Shown here piece after piece: positions 44,155 to 55,016 of a stretch of 64,000 nucleotides of DNA. A program made the translations under genes and the position numbers. The stretch lies in NCBI GenBank assembly GCA_006538405.1, contig BJKQ01000010.1, positions 1,674,001-1,738,000 on the forward strand, written 5' to 3'. The stretch comes from Hansfordia pulvinata (Eukaryota; Ascomycota; Sordariomycetes; Xylariales). The notes beneath the pieces are model-generated. The model was not told the origin of the DNA and did not search any database. It saw nothing but the letters and a program-made list of their open reading frames with translations. The first letter of the stretch is position 1; each line of letters starts with the position of its first letter.

Positions 44155-44566
44155 TTACCGAGGATCGCCATATTTGTTGCCGAAGATACTTGCAGAGATC
44201 AGCGGCATGAATTTGCCATGTTTGTTTCTCTTTCCTTGCACACACTTATGAGGCCAAGCTGGCCTACCGTCTTCGGTCTCGTCTTCGCTGTTCACTATTA
44301 GAGATGTGTCGCAAGCCCATTCTCCCTTACAGTTCGAGCAGTCCACGTCGAACATGCAAGTCTCTGTCTCTTCCAGGCAATTGGTCTCGCGTGCGTCGAG
44401 GATGGCATGGCGGGCCGTGGACTGCTAAAGGGGCGTCAGCTTACTCTCACTCTCATGCGCGAGCCAGGGCGGGAGAAAGGGAACAAACCTCGGTAGACGC
44501 TGCGACGGCGGCGTAAGAGCACCCGACAAGAGCGGCTGACAAGAACAGGGAGTAGGAGGGATGCAT
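44155..44566 (-). CDS. Small secreted cysteine-rich protein (candidate effector)
   Basis: No family is recognised. Two exons, 44489-44566 and 44155-44421, are joined in phase 0 across a 67-base intron (GTTTGT...TTAGCAG) and give 114 residues. The first exon is almost exactly a signal peptide: MHPSYSLFLSAALVG then CSYAAVAAS. The mature part has six cysteines in its first two thirds (NC, TC, DC, NC, AC and KC), with a dense ETNCLEETETCMFDVDCSNC segment, then a basic KRNKHGKF patch. Small size, secretion signal and an even cysteine number fit fungal effectors or antimicrobial-like proteins. A second weak donor near GAAGACG|GTAGGC could truncate the C-terminus. It stands alone next to a 4.7-kb repeat-rich spacer, a common setting for such genes. 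Confidence 0.62.
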
Positions 44567-45410
44567 GGTTCCAGAAGATTTTCTTGTGCAGCCCAGATTG
44601 CAGAACCGGTATCAGTGAATGGATTGCTTGCCCCAGGAGTGTCGGCCATTAGCAGCATTGGGAGATGACCTTATTTATGTATGACCGTCTTACCTCGACG
44701 CCCCGGCCATGACCTGCCGGGCCGCCTGCTGTGGCTCCCGGCATACATGTAGATACCAACAAGTAGGTGGCCAAGAGTCATCTAAGAATACATACATGTC
44801 CCCGCTGGCACCCAAGCCACATGCACCTACTTGTACCTACCCACATACCTCCTTACCTGTCTGCCAGCGGCCCACGATGAGGGAGTAATGGCGCACCCCC
44901 GTCGTGAATGGGAAGGGCGATCTGCAGGCGCCGACACAAAGGGCCAAAGACTGGGCTGGCCCCGATCTGGAAACAACCGACGACGAACGCCATTGCCACA
45001 GTTGAGATTCTCCATCCCATCTTCCAGGGTCTCGGCATCTGCTTCTCGGGGCACCAGGTGGCTACGTACCTTACCTAACCTACATGGCCCGAGCTACTCG
45101 GGGGATGACTGCCTGGCTCCGGCTGGACTGAGCCAGTGGTGATGACTCTGTCGCAAGAGTCTCCAGGTTGTTGCTAGACCTCTCTCATAGTTGGAAGCTA
45201 ACTCGCTAGCCTAATAAGCTAAGGAGTCCGAGTCTCGTTGGTTGAGCTGGCAGGCTGGCCAGGCACACCAGGGTCCCTCGTACGCAGGAACAGAACACCA
45301 GGGTAGAACAATCCCTTCCTTGGAGGGACCGGAGAGGCCCCCCCGGGCTTCTTGTCACGATGTGGATCTCGAGTCTCGAAACGTGTACTCGTAAGTGAGA
45401 CGAATCCGTT

Positions 45411-45490
45411 GCTTGCTTGCTTGCTTGCTTGCTTTACTTTGCTTTGCTTTGCTTTGCTTCGCTTTACTTTGCTCTACCTTGCTTTGCTTT
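45411..45490. repeat. GCTT then GCTTT microsatellite
   Basis: About six tandem GCTT units pass into about ten imperfect GCTTT units with occasional A or C substitutions. Non-coding. Confidence 0.85.
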
Positions 45491-46131
45491 GGTTCAATTC
45501 ATCCCCCCCCCCTCCCCTGCCCCGGAGGAAAAAATGCCGCAACGCGCCGTCGCAGCGTATACCAGAATTTCTCATGGTCTTTCGCCACGCTGAAGGGCGC
45601 GCCTGAGCTTTGGAGGCGAAGCATCAGCGTCGGTCTCCATCCACCTAGCGCAAAGCGGACGCCGCTCGAGCCGGAGAGATGGATCACGTCCGCGGCCAAG
45701 GGAGACAGACAGGGCACGGCGCTGCTGTCGACCCCTTCCGAGGGCAGCACAGCTCGAGTAACCCGCGCGGCGACTGCGAGGACTCGTACCACGCTGACCG
45801 ACCTCGCAGAAAGAAAGAGTCAGCCTGTTGGCCAGGCCGGGCTTATCGCGCGCCGGGGCTGGGGCCGGGTTGCGTGCGGAGGCACGAACATGGCATTCTG
45901 ACGTTGCCATCTTGACTTGGATGGATCGGTAGTCGATCTGAGTCAGAAGCTCACCAGCAGAGCGGGTGACGAGCTGTTTTTCTTCTGCTTGGCCGGGCTT
46001 ACGCGCCGGGGTCTGCTGCGGCGCGGAAATGGCATTCTGACATGGCCATGGGATCTTCTTGGGTTGGACCGACTCGTCAGCTGTTGGTGGTCGACCAGAC
46101 TACCATCTACTTACGAGCACTCGAGTAGGCC

Positions 46132-46238
46132 CGTCACCGTCACCGTCACTGTCACACCGTCACTGTCATCGTTGCCGCTCAGCGCCGCGGGACCCAGCGC
46201 CGCCGCCGCCGCCACCACCACCACCACCACCGCCGCCT
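46132..46238. repeat. CCGTCA hexamer repeat and CCG/CCA trinucleotide run
   Basis: Imperfect CCGTCA/CTGTCA units at 46132-46168 are followed, after a short gap, by CCG and CCA triplets at 46196-46238. Non-coding as far as can be seen. Confidence 0.8.
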
Positions 46239-46806
46239 CCCTTTCCCCATCACCCCAATGCACCGGACTTTTGCGAGGCAACACGGCGGAGCTGGCATGT
46301 TTGATTCGAGCACACTCGGGTCGTTTTCTTTGCTGTTGTCAGTTCCGCAAACACATCCATACGTGCTTGACGTTCGGGGAGCCCTTGCTGGGGCCGGAGA
46401 GGAGGAGCGAGGGCCACGAGGGAGCTTGAACTCCACCGAAGCGGCGATATGAGAATGCCCGCACTTGCCCTTGAGGCTCTTCTGCATCGTCCGGCTAAGT
46501 TAGGCCCTAATAATAAGTTACCTGGACTTGGGCGCGGCTCTCGGCGATCTGGCTCCTTCGACGCAGGCCACCACCCACGCCGCCACAAGCGCAGTGCGCA
46601 GCCCATTGTTTGTACGAGTGAGTGATTTGGGGATTGAACGCCTCCGCGGCCTGTATTTTGAATGAGCCCCCCTCCCAGCTCCATCACGCCGCACGGCGAC
46701 CACGGCGCACACGCGAGCACACTGAGCGGGCTGCGGAGACAGACAGGGTCATGGCTCCAAGGTGTCTGACAAGCTCCCCGGCCGGTCTTTCGAGACTCGA
46801 GAATTT

Positions 46807-46836
46807 GGGGGGGGGGGGGGGGGGGGGGGAGGGGGG
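46807..46836. repeat. G23 homopolymer plus G6
   Basis: Twenty-three G at 46807-46829, one A, then six G to 46836. Quadruplex-forming potential is high, and the assembled length is probably unreliable. Confidence 0.9.
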
Positions 46837-49268
46837 ATTCGAATAGATCTGGTGGGGTGTTGGTTGGTCGCCGGGTTCCAGCAGTTGACTGCTGACCTTG
46901 TTGTCGCCCCTTTTCAGAACATGGGCCCCTGTGCAAGCCCTGCGAGTCCGATACGCGATTTCATGCCGTGGTTTGTGTCGCATTGCCATCACGTGAACGT
47001 GTGTCTCTGCACACGCCAACCGCACCGCAAGGGTGGACAAGCATGCGTTCGGAACCCGAGCTGATCAGACCGACCCGACCCAGCACCCTGGCGCTCGGCA
47101 CGATGTCATCGGCGACTCGACTCGACGCACCGCTCCGGCTTGCCGCCGGCGAGCGGGGCATGTCGCGTAGGTAATGATGGAGGCATGGCGGCGCCGCCAT
47201 GTCCGGGCCCCGCGTGCCCTTGGCCGCTGTCACTCGTGTACTCGACAATGGTCCCTTGTCTTGTCTGTGCGTCACTGGAAGAAGAAGGGGATCCTCAGCG
47301 GAGCGGCTCGCGTGGGGACGAGTACAGTGCTCGGTGGATCACTGATGCGACGGAATCTCAGGCGAGGGAGCAACAACAGTAGATGCCGGGTGGGGAGCCA
47401 CGAACGGCGAAGCGGCGAGGGTACATGGTGATTCGACACCTATGGTTTGATCTCGGCTGGCGGGAACTGCCGGTCAGAGGAAAGGTGCAAGCGGCTGTTC
47501 GGAAGTGATTTAGGGAACGGAAGGGTTGAGGTTGCCAGTGTGCGAACGAGCAGCAGGACATGGAGTTGTGCGTGCAGATGTACATTACATACCTAACCTA
47601 CCTTGTTCTTAGGTACCTTGGTAAGGTCTCTATGCAAGTATGCACTACATGCAGGCGCCTACCTACGCTGAATAGGTCAGGCTGTTTGCCCCGTAGGATA
47701 CGAGTACACTTGCAAAATACACGTATCTTGAGAGACGGGAGGCATCATAGAATTCGAGTTAACTTACCTTAATTAAGGATATCTAAGTTACGTTCAGGTA
47801 GGTATGAAAGGTAGTAGTAGGTTCGCTGAAGTGAGTGGGACGGGCCGGCTGCGAGTCGGCTTCCTCATCCCTGAAGCTGGACACGGCGGCTGACTTTGAC
47901 AGGCCTGTCAAAGCCTGCCTGCCTGCCTGTCTGCGCCAAACATCCACGCCATATGGACACCTAAGGTACCTGTCAGGAGCCTGTCATCGGTGTCAGGATG
48001 TATGCATCCCGTGAGAGCGGGCAGGGACCGATGGTCCCGTTCGGGCGGGCTTGAGTGTACGTACGGTAGGTACACAAGGTGGTACTCGTACCCGGACAGC
48101 CCCGCAGTCGCTTACGAGACGCATTTTGGGGGCTGAGAACGATTCTTCAGCGCGGGAGTTGCCAATTACCGAGTAGTACCTACTTTACCTGTAAAGCTCG
48201 CCTTCCATTCCATGGGACGAGAGGAAAACGAAATAAAACAAATTACTCACCGATGGCCCAAGACGGACATATGAGACCGCTATCGTGCAAAGAGTCGATA
48301 GGGGCGAGGCGCCGCCTTCCATTCCAGCAAGCGTCGTCGAGCTAAGCGCGGCGGCCGTTCTGGAGACTGCAGCCGCTGTGGCCATGAATCCAGAACAAAT
48401 ACGGGTGCTTGCACCTACCCTACCTTACCTACCTTAGGTAGACACCTGGGCACCAGTGGCACCCGATCTCTCGCGAGTAGACCGGTGGGCAAGTAATTCG
48501 TCAAATCTTTCTGAATCTGATATAATTAGAGACGTAGAAAGACTCATCAAGGCCGTTTGCCAGGTTGTGACAACGCGGGCATTGGATGGCTCCTACAGTT
48601 GGTCCAAGTACACTGGGCGCGGAGTCTATGGCTCATGTTTCTCCACGAGAGCCCAGTCTTGTCGCCTCACGGCGCGGGCACAGACGAGTACATCCGTGGA
48701 TACAGCTTCAATTGCCCCGCGGCTATAGAAAGGCCCGACGGGACGCCCCTCTTCGGACAGGAAGAGTTCCATCCATACCGGCGCTGATGACTTCAGTGGC
48801 CATCGGCCACCTGCAGTGGGTGCAGGTGCCCGCCCGCGCTTGACACCGCCCGAAGTCTTGGGCGGGTAGGTACCTATTCCGCTTAAGTAAGTACATTGCG
48901 TAAGAAGTCTGGTTCCTTGGAGTGCCAATGCATGCATAGAGTACTATGCAGTACATTCGCCACCTCCCACCTGATTCAATCCATCCGCGGACCTCCAGCT
49001 CTTCCCACGCCCGAGGACCCGCCGTGGCGCCCTGGGTCCGCAGTGCACTAACTCAGGGAAGCGAAGCTTCAGTGGGCGCTGCTTTCCTGATGCCGTCGCA
49101 TCCATCCACGAATGCACGCAGCTTCTTCAACACTCTGAAACAACAGCACAGCACGGCGAAGGCTTGATCACACCGAGGCACCCGTGCATCCGCATCACGT
49201 TTCGCCACCACCACGCCAGCAAGAGTCCGTCCAAGCTTCGCACCCGCCCCATCATCGCCGCCATCGCC

Positions 49269-50324
49269 ATGAGCCCCGATCGCTCTCCACCGCGCCGCGG
49301 TCGCGACCTTGACGACGGCGACGACGCCGCCCACGACCCTCCAGCTCCATCCTCCCGCCGCGAACACAGGGACCCCGATGAAGACCGAAAACACGGACGA
49401 GGCCGCGCCACTCGCGACAGGTCGAGAGACCACGGGCGTCGCCACCGCTCCATGTCCCCAACAGACTCGCGGCCGCGACGCACCTCTCGCTCGCGCGAAC
49501 GCCACCGTAGCCATCGCAGGGAAGACGGGAGAGGTGCAGATGAGATACGGAGCAGAAGAAGGAGGAGAAGCAGAAGCCGAAGCCGAAGCAGAGACAAGGG
49601 TAAGGGCAAGAGCGGCGAGGAACGCACGCGCGAAAGAGAGCACCGGCGCCCCCGGTCCAGAGATGATCACCACCGTCATAGCCGGAGAGACGGCCCTTCC
49701 GACCGCAGGAGGAGGCGATCCGGGAGCCAGGACGACTCTAACAACGACGAGAAGCAGGTCGTGAGGCGCAACGGCCCGCTTCCCTCCCAGGCCGACTCTT
49801 TCGCAGTCAACCAGGGCGAAGAACCGCCCAAACCTAAAGAGCAGCCAAGCTTCGCGGCATCAGGAGCGCTCGCAGCCGCGTCCAACTCTGTCGCCCAAGC
49901 TGACGGGTCAACCATTGTGCTCAAGTATCACGAGCCGCCCGAGGCCCGCAAACCACCACCCAAGGATCAGTGGAAGCTATTCGTGTTCAAGGGCGACCAA
50001 ATCTTGGACACGGTGCCCCTCAGCCAGCGCAGCTGCTGGCTTGTGGGTAGGGACCCGGCCGTCGTGGACATGATGGCCGAACACCCCAGTATCAGCAAGC
50101 AGCACGCCGTTATCCAGTTCCGCTACCTCGAAAAGAGGAACGAGTACGGCGACAAGATTGGCAGGGTGAAGCCGTACCTTATCGACCTCGAGAGTGCCAA
50201 CGGGACCATGCTCAACTCGAAGAAGGTGCCTGACAGCAGATACCTGGAGCTCAAAGAGAAGGACCTGGTCCAGTTTGGCCAGAGCACGCGCGAATACGTT
50301 CTGATGCTCGCCCCAAAGGATTGA
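49269..50324 (+). CDS. FHA-domain splicing protein, SNIP1/Pml1 homologue
   Basis: A 351-residue nuclear protein. Residues 1-170 are Arg/Ser/Asp-rich (many RS, RD and RRRR groups), as in splicing factors. A short linker leads to the FHA domain at about residues 230-350: KLFVFKGDQILDTVPLSQRS, WLVGRDPAVVDM, then HPSISKQHAVIQFRYL and IDLESANGTMLNSKKV, ending RYLELKEKDLVQFGQSTREY. GRD, SxxH and NGT are the phosphothreonine-binding signature. The RS-rich start plus a C-terminal FHA is the layout of SNIP1 and of yeast Pml1 of the RES complex, which aids pre-mRNA splicing and retention. The ATG at 49269 was preferred to one at 49164 because the added residues look like leader sequence. Single exon. 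Confidence 0.92.
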   Translation: MSPDRSPPRRGRDLDDGDDAAHDPPAPSSRREHRDPDEDRKHGRGRATRDRSRDHGRRHRSMSPTDSRPRRTSRSRERHRSHRREDGRGADEIRSRRRRRSRSRSRSRDKGKGKSGEERTREREHRRPRSRDDHHRHSRRDGPSDRRRRRSGSQDDSNNDEKQVVRRNGPLPSQADSFAVNQGEEPPKPKEQPSFAASGALAAASNSVAQADGSTIVLKYHEPPEARKPPPKDQWKLFVFKGDQILDTVPLSQRSCWLVGRDPAVVDMMAEHPSISKQHAVIQFRYLEKRNEYGDKIGRVKPYLIDLESANGTMLNSKKVPDSRYLELKEKDLVQFGQSTREYVLMLAPKD

Positions 50325-52033
50325 AACAGCCACGAGGTGGTCGACCTTTGGCTCGTGAAAGATCGCTATGACCGACACAGCCGCGCACACCGTAGCCTCG
50401 CGATGCCTTACCCCGACAGCCAGATCTGCGCATCAACTAAGGAAGAATTGGACCTGCTGACGCAGATGCCACTGAGGCCCAGGTTTCGCCTACAGCTGCA
50501 CAACCCGGCGCTGTTCTTCCTGGCGCTCGCCGAGATGCGCCCCAGGCATTCGCCCAAAACTGATTCAGCGTGGATCAACCAGCAACGAGTGGCCTCTCTC
50601 ATCATGTCACCAGATCCTCTCTCGCTAGGCATCCATTTAGGCTCAATTGCCCCAGATGACTCGTTGTTCCCGGGGCCCCCCAAAAATAAGAAAGAAAGAG
50701 TGAGTCGTCGCCTTGACGCAGCAAATAGAAGTGAGGCTACTGCCCTCGTCCACAAGTCAATAAGCACCTGTTTCACCGTCTAGTAACCTCGAACCTCGTA
50801 AATCCTCCCGCCCTGGGCGCACAAGCTGGGGCGTAAGGTCGACAACGAGCGATTGGGACAAGCGAGCCGCTTCAGCAAGGCGGCGGAGCTCTCACATGGT
50901 GTCAGAGACGAGATCCAGTTGAGTAACCCATTCTCAGTGGTATCGACCATGATCCGGAAGTCGGTCGCTTATCGCGGCGTTCGCGGCGTGGGCGCCAAAC
51001 AGGAAACATTTGTCTCGGGGTTCTTGCACGGGCGGTTGACGAGAAGACGATGCTGTGGACCCGGGCGACTTGGCCGAGGGGTTGACGTCAGACAAGACTG
51101 CGACTCCTGCGCTGCCCCGGACTCTCGCCATGTGACGGCTCCCCAGGAATGGGTTCGCCGGACATGTGGGTTGGGGCTGGCAGGCGGCCTTGCGAGTACG
51201 AGTATCCCCCGAATGTGTGTACGCGTCCTGGTAGCGCAAGTGTACGGGTGCGTTACGTACGAATGTGGCCCGTCAGCAGAAGCGCCCGGGTGTGGCCAGT
51301 GACAGACAGCAGCCACGAACAGGCAACGAAGCTGTTCGGAGCCGCGCGCATCCTCAGTCAAACCATGCGCAGCTCTGGCAGGGGAGACGAGAGGGGATGG
51401 CACGCTCGTCTGGACGAGAAGAGCTCACCGATTCCGTCGTCCCTCGACACGCCATCACCATCAGACACCGGCGTCGTTGTGTTTTTCAGGTGACAAGGAG
51501 GGGCCGGAAAGCAGATCACCCGACGAGTCCGCACGCTGCTGTTCTCGGTAGGCGATGCAGCTGACTGGCTGCCCGCGGTATGTGTACTCGAAAGTGCCGT
51601 CCGTGACAAGCCTCACACAGCAGAGTGCCTGGGGGCGGCCCACCACTCGTTCCCTACGAGATGTCGCGGTCCATAGGGGTGAACTAAGCCCCAGACGAGG
51701 CGAGATCTACCCCGAGCAAGAAACGCCGAGGCGCCCATCCACGAGCCCGACGACACGCTCACACGCCCAGTCATACCGCAGCGCCCGTAGCGCCCGTAGC
51801 GCCCTCTGGATGGAGCGCAGTCCGGGGCGGCAGGCATTGCGGGACGGGCCCTCCACTGATTGAGGCTGTGCAGGAATCCAACCAAGACCAAGGCGCCCTG
51901 GAAACAAGCCGGAGCCCTTGTAGGCCACACCAGACCATTACTGAGGTTATCGCTCGGGAAGGGCCGCCATGTCATCTTGATCGATTTCATCAGGATGCGT
52001 GCCGAAGGACCCCGTCGTCCCGCTTACCCGCCC

Positions 52034-52060
52034 GTGCATGGTGCATGGTGCATGGTGCAT
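52034..52060. repeat. GTGCATG tandem repeat
   Basis: A 7-base unit GTGCATG repeated nearly four times. Non-coding. Confidence 0.8.
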
Positions 52061-54856
52061 TGCAGCATGCACAGCACACGCTGGTCATCCCACGCCGAGC
52101 GATGCTCGTACACCCACCCGCATGTCAGGGGCGCAGGCTGTGCATCACGACGTGTTCGAGTATATCGGCTTTTTTGTTTTTTTTTTCTGCAAAGAGGGCT
52201 GGCGATAATCGGCCGCCTGGGCGTTTGCCGTTTTAGCGCCCTGCGCTCCGGGAATCCGACGTCCCCGGATCGTAACTGGTGCCTGCCGAGGGCAACGATC
52301 GCGCGCGAGCCGGGCCATGACGCAGAGGCACCCTGACAGAAACGAGGAGCCGGGCAAGAAAAGGGGTGGGGGGCCAAGGCACACCGGATTTAACCTCGTC
52401 GATTTGCAAGCCAAGCAAGACATGGCACTACGAGACGCGCGCGTGCCAAGCGACATGCGCTCGCGAGCGACCGGGCGGGCGACCGACCCAGCAGGCCCCT
52501 TTGGGAGCCAGCCGTGACCACGATGAGAACATCACAGACTTTGGGAACGTGGACCTTGGGGGTCGATTTCACAGAGGCCCGCTGGCTGGGCCTCTACACG
52601 CCGGGGCGCCAAGGGCCTCCGCCGCGGGGCTCACGTGCGTGTTGCGGCCACTGCCTCGTGTGCCCGAGTTTCCCTTGCCTCTGTCACCCGCCGCTGCCGA
52701 TCGCGACCGGGAGCGACAGCGCTCTGTAGATGAACCTCAAGAAGCCTGCAGGTACGGCGCAGGCACCAACAGAATGGGGAAGTTTCGAAATGCATGTCCC
52801 GGGCGGGCTTACCATCAGCTGTTCTCTCTCAGTCTTATGTCTCTGTGGTCGCGTGATTCGAGTGCCGTGCTGCCCGCTTCCGCCTCATCGACGTTCGCCC
52901 CGGCCTTCGGAGATGGGACATGGCTTCGCCCGAGGCATCCCTTGAGCACACGACCGTGAAATGGCCGTGGCCCCCTTCCATCTTGCGCCCGCCTTGCCCA
53001 TCGGCAGTGAGATGCCCGCAGTGGCAATGTGTGTGCTTTCTGACTGTCGCAGCGTCTTGGGCTGGCTAACCAGCTGTTTGGGAGCACGGGCTGATTCGAT
53101 CCGACAGGCAGGGGCCGGCCAGTCAGCCATGGCCCGGCTCGCTTCGCGCCGTGTCTTGGCCAACACGAAGCCATTGTTCCATCTACAGTGGCTTGCTATG
53201 ACTCTGCTTCTCATTCTTTCGGCCGCGGCCGTACGGCCAAGTGAGACTGGCTCTCTTACTCTTCACTAACAGACGGGCGGGTCTGATCATTCTGTCCAGA
53301 GTCGGGCTTGCGATCCGACCGTGGGAATCCAGGTCGTCGTTTTTGACGTTGTTGACGCAAGACAGCAGCCATTCTACGGCTCTGCCTGTCTCTCTCTTTC
53401 TCTCTGGTCGGATCTGGTCTCGGCAGGGTCCCCAAGCTGCATACGAGTACTCGTCAGCCACGAGCCATCAACCACACCCCAGCAGCCAATCCCCACGCCC
53501 GAGGTGTGGGCTCTCAGGGGCCATGACCAGGCCAGCTAGGCCCGTTGCAGGGAGGATCTGCCTTGTCGGGGGGGCTCAGCTGCTCACCTGCCGTGGATGG
53601 AGCTTCTATCCTGAGCGCCGGATTTCGATCAGAAGTGCATCCTCGCCGTCTAGGTATGCAACCACTATGGAGGCCATTCCCCACCCCCCAAGCTCGGGCT
53701 CTTGCTTTGCGGTTCCCGTGCCCTCGACCGCACGCAGAGACACAGGGTGCCTCCCTTTTCAATTGGGAGTACATCCTCGTCTCCTTACCATGACCCGGGC
53801 GAGTGACTGGAGTGGGTGAGCGAGTGGTAGTGATGGGCCGGAGGAGGGGTGGTGGTGGTTGGAGTAGATGCACGGCGGGGAGGCTGTTCTGTCAGTCGGG
53901 CTGTCTCTGTCTTCGCTACCTACCTCACCTACCTACCTACCTCCCTAATTACATTGAAATCATCTCTTTACCCTAGTTAAGTAATAACCTACCTACCTAT
54001 GTACCTGACCTGGTATTTGAGGTGATCTGCCTCGCCACCCGTGGCAGCCGCGACCGCCCTGTGACGCATGTCTCGTCTGTGCGTGAGGGACCTCAGCAGC
54101 CCAGCCTTGATGCGATCAATGGATGTACCCTCTCGTAGATACCACCACCTCCTACCTTACCTGGACACCGCCCGTACCTGCTGGACCTGTGAATGTGGCA
54201 CAGGGCGGGTGGTTGGAATGGAATGGATGTCTGCCGCTCTTCACATTACATGTATGTAGAATCGGAAGGTACGAGTACCTACCTAATCTGCGTTACCTGC
54301 AACCTTGTACATGTAGCGAACGCACCCATGGGGAACCTTAGCAAGGCTCTTTACCCGTCGACAGCACAGCGCAGCCAAGCTTGTCCTACATCGCGAATGG
54401 CCTCCCTCGCCCTCGCCCTCTCTCCCTCTCTCTCCTCCACACCCCACAAGTTCTGGCTCAGCCCGGCGGCCCTTACACGCGTCGCCTCACTTGCGACGCC
54501 ATTGTCCGTGTCATACATTCATGGCCTTTGCATTTCTGGGCTCTCGCTTTACCCCCCCCTCCCCCGATCGCTTCCCCGGACCAGAGCTGCCTACAGCCGC
54601 TCCCGTACGGCTATTCTGAGGCCAGCCTTGGCCTTGCTCCCCTCTGACTTACAAACCACAAGGAAACCCTGAGTTCCGGAGGAGCCGCGTCCCGCACGCC
54701 GCACGCCGCGCGCCCCGTTCTCGCCGCCCACGGCCGATTTCCTTTCGCGAGCGTGAATACGAGAGGAGCGGCCCTTTCTTGCCCGGGCCTCGCGCCGCGC
54801 CCCGTCCTCGTCCTCGCCGCATTCCCTCCCCCCGATGTATAAGAACCCCAGGGGCC

Positions 54857-54863
54857 TATATAA
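54857..54863 (+). promoter_or_regulatory. TATA box of the STAND gene
   Basis: TATATAA lies 154 bases upstream of the proposed ATG at 55017. This supports transcription starting shortly downstream and a leader that contains the CAG array. Confidence 0.55.
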
Positions 54864-54928
54864 CCGCACGGCCGACGCTTTCAACTCGATCTCTTCCGCA
54901 CCTATCATAACCCATCCGGCTTTGTCCC

Positions 54929-54929
<1 letters not shown>

Positions 54930-54959
<30 letters not shown>
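54930..54959 (+). repeat. CAG trinucleotide array in the STAND-gene leader
   Basis: Ten CAG units between the TATA box and the proposed start codon, so probably in the 5' UTR. Length polymorphism between strains is likely. Confidence 0.85.
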
Positions 54960-54960
<1 letters not shown>

Positions 54961-55016
54961 CCATCCGAACTGGCGACAACATTAATCAACAGCGGGCCTA
55001 GCCCCCATGCGCCACC

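Larger units (their letters stand above)
44567..49268. other. Long repeat-rich gene-poor spacer
   Basis: About 4.7 kb between the secreted-protein gene and the FHA gene. It holds a GCTT/GCTTT array (45411-45490), a CCGTCA array and CCG/CCA run (46132-46238), a G23 run (46807-46829), TACCTAC words (47590-47830, 48410-48440) and TACTCGTA words (45386, 48083). No open frame has recognisable domains. No transposon hallmarks were seen. Confidence 0.55.
50325..55016. other. Long gene-poor spacer upstream of the STAND gene
   Basis: About 4.7 kb. Features seen are a 7-base tandem repeat (52034-52060), TACGAGTA words (51197, 53443, 54270), TACCTAC clusters (53920-54000), a CAG array (54930-54959) and a TATATAA (54857-54863) belonging to the next gene. 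No open frame shows a recognisable domain; no transposon or tRNA was seen. Confidence 0.55.

Noticed and set aside
49053..49679. 208-codon frame opposite the FHA gene
   Set aside because: Antisense of the Arg/Ser-rich region, giving Ser/Ala/Val low complexity; no independent support.
50337..50783. 148-codon frame just after the FHA stop
   Set aside because: Starts 13 bases after the stop in a likely 3' UTR, has no recognisable domain and no promoter space.
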